Part shown: positions 57,666-64,000 of the stretch, piece after piece | Numbering within the stretch: position 1 is the stretch's first letter | Layout of the letters: each line of letters opens with the position of its first letter | NCBI GenBank assembly: GCA_030602785.1 | Contig: JAUVZB010000003.1 | Location: 46,295-110,294, forward strand | Length of the DNA: 64,000 nt | Direction: 5' to 3' | From: Dehalococcoidia bacterium | Lineage (GTDB): Bacteria > Chloroflexota > Dehalococcoidia > GIF9 > AB-539-J10 | Made by a program: the position numbers and the translations under genes | Notes under the pieces: generated by a model | The model's input: the letters and a program-made list of their open reading frames with translations, nothing else | Databases searched by the model: none | What the model was told of the DNA's origin: nothing

Positions 57666-58697
57666 CTATGCTCCGTCGTCCTGAGACAGGGGCTCAACGC
57701 CCTCCCTCACCACGAGGTAAAGATCGTCGGCAATCGCCTTGATGCCCGAGGCGCTCTCAAGCTGCGAGAGCCATGGCGAAGGCAAGGCCTCTTCACCAAG
57801 CAGCGTTCCGAGTATGGCCCCGGTTATCGACCCGGTGGAGTCGCTGTCGCCGGAGTGATTCACGGCTGCCAGCACAGCGGCCTCCCAGTCCTGCTCAAAG
57901 CGAATCGAACAGTAGATCGCTATGGCGAGCGCTTCCTCTCCAACCCATCCTTCCCCGAGCTGAGCAATCGCCTCCTGTGCCTCGACACCTTCAGAGGCCA
58001 GCCTGCGGGCTTGCTCTGCCTTCGCGAGCGTCTCCTCGTGCCCCCGCCAGCGCCTCAGAGTCTTCAACGCAGCGCTCACGCACTCCTGCAGTTCTCGCCC
58101 TTCCATCAACAGCGCAATCGTCTCGGCAAGAACACCGGCAGGCAGGTAGCCGGAGGGATGTCCGTGTGTGATTGCCGCGAACTCGACCCCGTACTGAAAC
58201 GCCTGCCCCGGAGGAAAGGATAGTCCCGCCGGCGCCACGCGCATCACGCCGCCACATCCCTTACGATTGTTGAAGGGAACATCCCACGTGCCCATGCGCC
58301 CGCTCCGCAAAGCCCAGAGACAGGTCGCGCCGGGCGCGCGGTTCATGTACGGGTTGTCCTGTGTTCGGAGCCAGACAAGGTAGCGGCGGTAGACCGCCTG
58401 CGCCGGGCGCCAGACGTCACCGTGTCTGAGTGCAAGGTACGCGTCCACGCAACCTCTCGCGGTGGCGAGGGACATCTGTGTGTCATCGGTGAACGAGCCG
58501 GCACGGAACTCGCGCCACGGTTCAAGCCCCGTGATGCCGTCCGCTTCGTATTCTTCACGTATCTCGTCGAGATTCAGGAACTCGACGGGAGCGCCGAGCG
58601 CGTCGCCGAGCGCCAGCCCGAGCAGACAGCCCTCGTACTGGCCCTGCCGGGCCCTCGAGAAAGCCGACCCCTGCCCCTCCCATGCAGCCATCGTCAT
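57666..58697 (-). CDS. ADP-ribosylglycohydrolase family protein
   Basis: A 343-residue DraG-type enzyme that removes ADP-ribose from proteins or small molecules. The metal-site motifs are intact: GCLLGLALGDALGAP near the N-terminus, SFTDDTQMSLA, and NHSGDSDSTGSITGAILG near residue 285. The HGHPSGY motif of the family is also present. No ADP-ribosyltransferase (such as DraT) is seen nearby, so the substrate is open. It converges on the tRNA cluster and is followed upstream by an unrelated dehydrogenase. Confidence 0.92.
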   Translation of the reverse strand: MTMAAWEGQGSAFSRARQGQYEGCLLGLALGDALGAPVEFLNLDEIREEYEADGITGLEPWREFRAGSFTDDTQMSLATARGCVDAYLALRHGDVWRPAQAVYRRYLVWLRTQDNPYMNRAPGATCLWALRSGRMGTWDVPFNNRKGCGGVMRVAPAGLSFPPGQAFQYGVEFAAITHGHPSGYLPAGVLAETIALLMEGRELQECVSAALKTLRRWRGHEETLAKAEQARRLASEGVEAQEAIAQLGEGWVGEEALAIAIYCSIRFEQDWEAAVLAAVNHSGDSDSTGSITGAILGTLLGEEALPSPWLSQLESASGIKAIADDLYLVVREGVEPLSQDDGA

Positions 58698-58865
58698 TCA
58701 AACAGACCCTTGCAGACAGGGTGACCGCGCAGCCCGTCCGTGTAGCGCCTCTGCGCAGCCCGTCCGGGTAGCGCGTCTGCGCAACAGAGCACGCCCCTGC
58801 CGTACGAGCGGGTCTCGAACCCACCCCTACCAGGCCAATTACGCAACAAACTCAAGCCCGCACCG

Positions 58866-59753
58866 CTATCCACGAACCTCGACATTTGCCATCTTCTCGA
58901 ACGCCTGCACCAGGGACTGCGAGCCCTTCGACGACATGCCCTCCGCCTCGACACCATGGTAGAGCTGGTGCACGAGCGACGAAGCGGGCATGAAGACCTT
59001 CAACTCACGCGCAGCGGCCAGGACAAGGGAGAGGTCATTCTGGGAAGCGCTCACTGGGTAGCCCGTCTCGAAGTCACGGGCGAGAATCTTGGGGCCCATG
59101 TTATCCAGCTCCCATGACTGGGCAGCACCCGCGGATAGGATGCTGAGGAGTTTCTTCAAGTCGATTCCCGCCTTCGCGGCCAGCGTGAACGCCTCGCAGA
59201 CGCCACAGAGGTTGACGAAGCAGAGCACCTGGCTGCACAACTTGGCCGTCGCTCCCGCTCCGGTCTCACCGATGCGAATGATTACCCGGCCGAGTGGCTC
59301 CAATATCGGAAGCACGCTGTCGAAAGCCTCTTCGGGGCCGCCGACCATGATGACCATGTTGCCGGTCCGCGCAGCGGGGGCGCCGCCGCTCACCGGCGCA
59401 TCGAGAAAGGACGCGCCTCTCTCCTTGCATGCGCCCGCGATTCGTCCTGCGAGCGACGGCGACATCGGCGTCATGTCGACCACGATGCTTCCTTGCGACA
59501 ACCCCTCGACGACTCCGTTGTCGCCGAGATGCCACTCCTCCGCCTGTGCGCTATCATCCGCGGCCGCAATCACAACATCGACCTTCGACGCCAACTCTTT
59601 CGGCGTTCCCGCACGTGCGGCGCCACTGCGAACGCACTCCTGCACTCCGTCCTCATCGACCCCCCAGACAAGCACAGGATGGCCATATTCGAGAAGCCGC
59701 CAGCATACTGCCCTCGCAAGTGGTCCGGCTCCCACAACTCCCAGCTTTCTCAT
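58866..59753 (-). CDS. beta-hydroxyacid dehydrogenase (3-hydroxyisobutyrate dehydrogenase-like)
   Basis: A 295-residue NAD(P)-dependent oxidoreductase. The N-terminal Rossmann motif is GVVGAGPLARAV, lacking the usual GxMG methionine. DAPVSGGAPAARTGNM is the substrate-loop signature, and GAGATAKLCSQ carries the catalytic lysine, with Gln where Asn is common. The all-alpha C-terminal domain completes the fold. The substrate is unknown; the deviations suggest a non-standard hydroxy acid or an imine reductase. It is divergent from the phosphotriesterase-family gene, and the two may act on one compound class. Confidence 0.85.
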   Translation of the reverse strand: MRKLGVVGAGPLARAVCWRLLEYGHPVLVWGVDEDGVQECVRSGAARAGTPKELASKVDVVIAAADDSAQAEEWHLGDNGVVEGLSQGSIVVDMTPMSPSLAGRIAGACKERGASFLDAPVSGGAPAARTGNMVIMVGGPEEAFDSVLPILEPLGRVIIRIGETGAGATAKLCSQVLCFVNLCGVCEAFTLAAKAGIDLKKLLSILSAGAAQSWELDNMGPKILARDFETGYPVSASQNDLSLVLAAARELKVFMPASSLVHQLYHGVEAEGMSSKGSQSLVQAFEKMANVEVRG

Positions 59754-59937
59754 CGGTCAGAACCTCCTGACGTGCTCGTTGCGCCATTGTATGTCCGCGC
59801 AATGAAGTCAGCAAACCAGTGCCCATGCGCAGCAGCGGGACGCCTGCGCCTTACAGAACGGACGTCTGCTACCATAGGGCCCGGACAGGCGCGTATCACA
59901 CGTGCACAGTCGTACAGACAAACGGAAGGAGGGAAAC

Positions 59938-61020
59938 ATGTCGAGCAGTGAGATGCGCGGCAAGGTGCAGACCGTACTCGGCCCCATCGAAGCCGCGGAC
60001 CTCGGGGTGACGCTTCCACACGAGCATTGCCTCTTCGACCTCTCCATGTGGTTTCGCGAGCCCACAAGGTCAAGCGAGCGGTTCCGCGCCTACCAGCCTG
60101 TGACACTGGAAAACCTCGGCTGGGTGCGCTACCACCCGTACAACAACAGGGACAACTGGGTCATGCTGGACGAGGAGATAGCCATCGAGGAGATATCTCG
60201 CTATCGCCGTTCCGGTGGCGTTTCCATGGTCGACATGTCGAACTACGGACTCGGTCGCGACCCGGAGGCGCTTGCGCGCATATCGCGTGCGACGGGGCTC
60301 AACATCATCATGGGCTCGGGCTACTACCTCGAGCCGATGTGGCCCGCCGGACTGACTCAGGACAAGATGGTCGAGAGCATCGTGCGAGACATCACCGAGG
60401 GCGCCGACGGCACGGGCATACGGTCGGGCCTCATCGGAGAGATAGGCATCGAGCGCTTCGGGCCTGACCAGCCAATGACCGAGGGCTACCTGATGGCGCT
60501 CAGGGCCACGGCAGAGGCGCAGAAGGCCACAGGCGCGCCGGTCAACATACACCCCGGTCACAGCCCCGACTCGCCCCTGGAAATCGTCGAATACCTCGCG
60601 AAGCACGGGTCCGACGTCACACGCGTTGCTATCAGTCACATCGACCGCACCGTCTTCGACCACGGCATGCGGGTGGAGCTGGCGAAGACGGGTTGCTACC
60701 TCGAATACGACATGTTCTCATTCGAGGGCTGGCACCAGGTTCGCCACGTGCTCTCGGAGCAGAACCCGATCCCCGTGGAGGTGCCGAACGACGCGGGGCG
60801 GGTGGCGGAGATAGTCGCGCTGGTAAACGACGGCTACATCGGGCAGATTCTCATCTCGCATGACCACTGCAGCAAGCATCGCCTGATGCGCTGGGGCGGA
60901 CCGGGCTACGCGCACATACTGGAGAACATCGTGCCGCTGCTGCGGGACCGCGGGCTCACAAGCGAGCAAGTGCAGACAATCATCGTGGACAACCCGAAGA
61001 AGTTCCTGCAGTTCGTGTAG
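59938..61020 (+). CDS. phosphotriesterase-family amidohydrolase
   Basis: A 360-residue TIM-barrel hydrolase. Metal ligands are placed as in the PTE family: the N-terminal HEH pair in LPHEHCLFD, GEIGIE where most PTEs have the carboxylated lysine and PTE homology proteins a glutamate, NIHPGH, ISHIDR and the late aspartate in ISHDHCSK. Natural members include lactonases and phosphodiesterases, so the name does not fix the substrate. AAGGAGG precedes the ATG at 59938; the ORF-track start adds 12 residues without support. Confidence 0.87.
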   Translation: MSSSEMRGKVQTVLGPIEAADLGVTLPHEHCLFDLSMWFREPTRSSERFRAYQPVTLENLGWVRYHPYNNRDNWVMLDEEIAIEEISRYRRSGGVSMVDMSNYGLGRDPEALARISRATGLNIIMGSGYYLEPMWPAGLTQDKMVESIVRDITEGADGTGIRSGLIGEIGIERFGPDQPMTEGYLMALRATAEAQKATGAPVNIHPGHSPDSPLEIVEYLAKHGSDVTRVAISHIDRTVFDHGMRVELAKTGCYLEYDMFSFEGWHQVRHVLSEQNPIPVEVPNDAGRVAEIVALVNDGYIGQILISHDHCSKHRLMRWGGPGYAHILENIVPLLRDRGLTSEQVQTIIVDNPKKFLQFV

Positions 61021-61051
61021 CGAAGCAGGCGTCGAGCTTTCAACACGAGGC

Positions 61052-61510
61052 GGGGGCGGACCTCTGTGTCCGCCCGCCGATGGAAGGGTGGTACCGTGGT
61101 GATCCCCTGTAGGGGCAGGCTCCCATGCCTGCCCGTCGGGGTTGGGTGGTGTTCCATTGTAGGGGCGGACCTCCGTGTCCGCCCGCCGATGGAAGGGTGG
61201 TACCGTGGTAATCCCCTGTAGGGGCAGGCTCCCATGCCTGCCCGTCGGGGTTGGGTGGTGTTCCATTGTAGGGGCGGACCTCCGTGTCCGCCCGCCACGG
61301 GTTTGTGCACCGTCGACGGTTGGTTGTGCCAACACCTCCACCTGCATCCATCTCCCCCACCACGGGCAGGCGCAGAGGCCTGCCCCTACATTCGGACCGC
61401 CTCGCGTCTACCGGGCACGTGCAACGTGCCCCTACAGCACGAACCACGGCCATGCCCTTGCCACCCTCGCCATGAATCAATCTTGACATCCAAGACGGTA
61501 TCTACATTCC
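61052..61510. repeat. palindromic repeat cluster 3 with a 109-bp tandem repeat
   Basis: From 61052 to about 61293 a unit of 109 bp occurs twice and starts a third time. Each unit carries GGGGCGGACCTCYGTGTCCGCCC and GGGGCAGGCTCCCATGCCTGCCC. Copies differ at two visible positions. Further right are inverted members (GGGCAGGCGCAGAGGCCTGCCC, GGGCACGTGCAACGTGCCC) and an inverted GGTATCTACATT unit. The gene-free stretch 61021-61709 holds these and a MITE. Confidence 0.88.
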
Positions 61511-61608
61511 GCGCTTCGCGCACTCCCGGCCTTCGTGAAGTGGCGCACCAACCCTGCCCTACGCTGTGTAGCCTCACCGTCAGTGTGCTTATTCCGACAG
61601 GCTCCTAA

Positions 61609-61709
61609 GAGCCTGTCGGAATAATGTCCGGTCTAGCTTCAACATGTGGAAAGGACCGAAAGAATCTAGCTTCAGGAACTGGCCTATTTGGGATTACTCC
61701 GACACACTC
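61609..61709. mobile_element. 101-bp MITE, copy B
   Basis: It starts GAGCCTGTCGGA and ends TCCGACACACTC, flanked by CTAA and CTAG. To its left the end sequence is present again in inverse (TTATTCCGACAGGCTC), so the two make a perfect 14-bp palindrome around CTAA, as if another element end abuts. Its right flank supplies the stop codon of the HtrA-type gene. Confidence 0.75.
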
Positions 61710-62813
61710 CTAGGGACTCGGAGGGCTCGCGACCAGCGTCGCGTATGTGAGCTTTTTCGTCTCCTCCCGCCAGTAGATAATCTCGACTTCATCACCGACC
61801 TGCGCGGCGTCTATGGCCCTGGCAAGCGCCTGCGAGTCAACAATTTCCTCTCCGGCGAACTTGATGATGATATCGCCGGGCTCGAGGCCCGCCTCGTGTG
61901 CGGGGCTGTCCGCCACTACACCGGTCACCAGTACGCCCCAGTCGACAGCGAGCTCGTATTGCTCCGCGACATACGGGTTCATCGTGTAGAGACCGATTCC
62001 CAGCCACGGTCTGACGACTCTGCCGCGCTCGATAAGGTCCACGATGATAGGCAGCGCCTGGTTGATGCTGATGGCGTAACCCATCCCCTCGACACCAACC
62101 GTGGCGATCTTGATGCTGTTTATGCCGATGACCTCGCCCGCGCTGTCCACCAGCGGTCCTCCGCTGTTGCCCGGGTTGATAGCCGCATCCGTCTGCACCA
62201 GGTCGAGCAGCGTCTGTCCCGGAGATGACTCGAGCGACACGCCGACCACACTCGCAATCCCGCTAGTCGCGCTGATGCCCATGCCGAGCGAGTTGCCGAT
62301 AGCGACGAGGGCGTCGCCTATCTGCAGTGTCGAGGAGTCGCCGATTGCGGCGGCCGGCAGACCATACTCTGCTATCTTGACGACGGCCAGGTCGGTCAAC
62401 GGATCGGTGTACACGGCGTCGGCCTCGATGTTGCGACCGTCATCCAGCGTCACCATCACGATCTTCGCCCCCTCTACCACATGGTTGTTCGTGACGATGT
62501 ACCCATCCTCGCGAATCACCCACCCTGACCCCGCACCACCCTGCGTGCTCGGGCGATTGAAGACGTCGTAGGTTGTGCTCTCTGTGCTGATGGCCACAAC
62601 CGATGGTTTCACCTTCGCCACAACCTCGGCAAGACTGGAAAGCTCCTCGCCGTGTGCCGGAGCGAACCCTGACACGCCCTCATCGACGCCGGCAGGCGCA
62701 CTCTCGGCCTCCACATCGCCCGCAGGTTGCGCCGGTGCGCAGCCCACGATAAGCAAGAGCGCCAGCACGGTAATCAACGCGTACCGCAGGCCACTTCGAT
62801 ACAGCAGTCTCAT
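61710..62813 (-). CDS. HtrA/DegP-type serine protease lipoprotein
   Basis: A 367-residue envelope protease. A lipoprotein signal peptide ends LLLIVGC, with C25 as the lipidated residue. The trypsin-like domain carries H111 (TNNHVV), D141 (DPLTDLAVV) and S217 (NPGNSGGPL). A PDZ domain covers about 265-360 (VVADSPAHEAGLEPGDIIIKFAGEEI). Such proteases degrade or refold damaged exported proteins. The stop codon TAG lies in the CTAG beside MITE copy B, so the C-terminal residues may have been altered by the insertion. Confidence 0.93.
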   Translation of the reverse strand: MRLLYRSGLRYALITVLALLLIVGCAPAQPAGDVEAESAPAGVDEGVSGFAPAHGEELSSLAEVVAKVKPSVVAISTESTTYDVFNRPSTQGGAGSGWVIREDGYIVTNNHVVEGAKIVMVTLDDGRNIEADAVYTDPLTDLAVVKIAEYGLPAAAIGDSSTLQIGDALVAIGNSLGMGISATSGIASVVGVSLESSPGQTLLDLVQTDAAINPGNSGGPLVDSAGEVIGINSIKIATVGVEGMGYAISINQALPIIVDLIERGRVVRPWLGIGLYTMNPYVAEQYELAVDWGVLVTGVVADSPAHEAGLEPGDIIIKFAGEEIVDSQALARAIDAAQVGDEVEIIYWREETKKLTYATLVASPPSP

Positions 62814-63039
62814 TCCCTGCTCCTTTCAGAACTCAGCCGCGCCACATCGCGCGGCCGCACAGTACACTATTCGCCGCATCCACTATTCCCCTCCAACCAC
62901 CCGGATGGCGCAACCGCGCCGAAGGCATGACATCGCTCTCACCGGGAGGTTCCACCGCACCCGGAAAACCACGAACATCATGATAGCAAGACAATGTGAA
63001 AGACATGTGAAGAGAGGGAAGAAACCACGGAGCCGGCGG

Positions 63040-63669
63040 CTAGATGAGCAGCTTGATGCCCGAGATGATGAACCACACGCCGAAGCCCGCAAGCACCGCG
63101 GCGCAGGCGATGAGGATTCCACGGTAGACCCCCGGGGTCCAGAAGCGCTTCGACGTGAACACTCCCCAGGAAAGGAAAGTGAGCCAGCCAAGGTCACAGA
63201 GCCAGTGCGTGACCGCAAACGCCGCAATACCGAGCAGCCCCCACGCGCCGGCGCTCAGCACAAGGGCCGCTCCCACCGTCACCCACCACACGAACCAGTA
63301 GGGATTGGCAATCGTGGCTGTGACACCGGCAAGCACACATCCCCTCGATACGTCGCGCCTGTCGTCGAACGCCTCGGGCTTCGTCCTCAATGTCGCTGCC
63401 CCCATCCAGATGAGGGCGGCCCCACCGACCAGCCCGACGGCCGCCTTCACACCCGGGACGGCCATGACAGTCGCAAAGCCGAGCGCGATGAGGGCAATCA
63501 TCGGGAACTCGACGATGCCATGGCCGAGTGCAATAAGGGCGCCTGCCTCCTTGCGCACAGCTCCCTTCGTAACCGTGACAGCCATCACCGGGCCCGGCGC
63601 AATCGTCCCGCTGAGCGATATCGCTGTGACGGTCAGCAGAAGCGGCAGCAATGAGCCCGGTTCTTCCAT
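63040..63669 (-). CDS. LysE family transporter
   Basis: A 209-residue membrane protein with about six segments. The LysE/RhtB signature GTIAPGPVMAVTVTKGA lies near the N-terminus, and NPYWFVWWVTVG near the middle corresponds to the family's NP motif. These proteins export amino acids or related small molecules; the substrate is unknown. I use the ATG at 63667-63669 rather than the ORF-track start seven codons earlier. The 226 bp between it and the HtrA gene hold nothing recognisable. Confidence 0.88.
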   Translation of the reverse strand: MEEPGSLLPLLLTVTAISLSGTIAPGPVMAVTVTKGAVRKEAGALIALGHGIVEFPMIALIALGFATVMAVPGVKAAVGLVGGAALIWMGAATLRTKPEAFDDRRDVSRGCVLAGVTATIANPYWFVWWVTVGAALVLSAGAWGLLGIAAFAVTHWLCDLGWLTFLSWGVFTSKRFWTPGVYRGILIACAAVLAGFGVWFIISGIKLLI

Positions 63670-63799
63670 ATGGTCGTCGCAGCGTAACAACAGGAAGAGC
63701 GGTCGTCAACCTGGCTTTCGCTGCAGCGCAGGTGGTCTACGATTCAGTCCGCCCGTGGAGACTGGGTAATGGAGTGTTGGTAAGGGGGATAGGCCGGTT

Positions 63800-63880
63800 C
63801 CCCGTAGGGGCCAGACCACTGCGTCCGCCCGTCGTGGGTCGGGCCAAGGGGTGGTTCAAATGTAGATACCGTCTTGCATG
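63800..63880. repeat. palindromic repeat cluster 4
   Basis: A degenerate palindrome after CCGTAGGGGCCAGACC (…GCGTCCGCCC) and a TGTAGATACCGTCTTGCATG unit lie directly beside the transposase stop codon. Confidence 0.65.
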
Positions 63881-64000
63881 TCAAGCTGCTATAGCTATGG
63901 CAGGGTCGAATGGGCTTCCGTTCTTGAGCACTCCGAAGATGATGTGAACGAGTTTGCGCATAGCCGCGCCCACGATGACCATGTTGCATTTGCCATAGCC
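63881..64000 (-). CDS. IS110-type transposase, C-terminal part (truncated by window end)
   Basis: The last 39 codons of a gene continuing beyond the window, absent from the ORF track. MVIVGAAMRKLVHIIFGVLKNGSPFDP is the typical C-terminal helix and end of IS110/IS116/IS902-family DEDD transposases. The stop is at 63881-63883. The element lies next to the palindromic repeats, which suits the habit of IS110 relatives of inserting into repeated intergenic palindromes. Confidence 0.8.
   Translation of the reverse strand, partial: GYGKCNMVIVGAAMRKLVHIIFGVLKNGSPFDPAIAIAA

Noticed and set aside
61052-61293. Possible CRISPR array
   Set aside because: The units are 109 bp, head to tail and near-identical throughout; there are no unique spacers and no cas genes.

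Overview
The window is high-GC bacterial chromosome, most likely from a Chloroflexota lineage near Dehalococcoidia. I infer this from an rpsO-pnp-dapB-asd-dapA block, an actinobacterial/Chloroflexota-type Ino1 next to a phosphatidylinositol-phosphate-synthase-like enzyme, two cis-prenyltransferases with a geranylgeranyl-reductase-like flavoprotein, and surface proteins built from CARDB domains. No marker search was possible, so the taxonomy is an inference.

Left part (1-36.7 kb) is dense and housekeeping. It holds ino1 with a CDP-alcohol phosphotransferase and purA; the lysine/ribosome/RNA-decay operon rpsO-pnp-dapB-asd-dapA on the minus strand; and a divergent plus-strand purine operon purF-purM-purH ending in a nicotinamidase/nicotinate-phosphoribosyltransferase fusion. 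Next come CvpA, thioredoxin, TatD, a PadR regulator with a membrane partner, and ruvB, rpoC, rpoB and mutS. After these are ybeY, a GYD protein, gmk, a sodium:solute symporter, birA with a clear biotin operator on its own start codon, a metallo-beta-lactamase-fold protein, a zinc-ribbon coiled-coil protein and the class A RNase P RNA. Several promoters lie so close to their start codons that the transcripts would be leaderless.

Middle part (36.7-46 kb) starts with an accessory, partly AT-richer island. It has a class II Fic protein bracketed by two diverged ~108-bp repeats, two small membrane/secreted proteins and a TIR-domain protein. A MEMO/AmrB operon with two unrecognised proteins follows, then uppS copy 1, tRNA-Val(CAC), and an operon of a GGR-family reductase, uppS copy 2 and a small membrane protein.

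Right part (46-64 kb) is the most interesting. Between 46.8 and 55.9 kb lies a compact cohesin-dockerin locus. It has a membrane-anchored CARDB protein, a dockerin protein of unknown function, a broken dockerin gene carrying a 101-bp MITE, a small dockerin protein, a papain-family cysteine protease with a dockerin, a fragment of a second cohesin-type gene, and a membrane-anchored protein with an N-terminal cohesin, a beta-helix, a PKD and a CARDB domain. This looks like a cell-surface complex that is not built around cellulases. It is followed by a tRNA cluster (Leu, Arg, Val), an ADP-ribosylglycohydrolase, a beta-hydroxyacid dehydrogenase, a phosphotriesterase-family hydrolase, an HtrA-type lipoprotein protease, a LysE exporter and the 3' end of an IS110-type transposase. 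Four intergenic clusters here carry a family of palindromic repeats whose stems vary with compensating changes.
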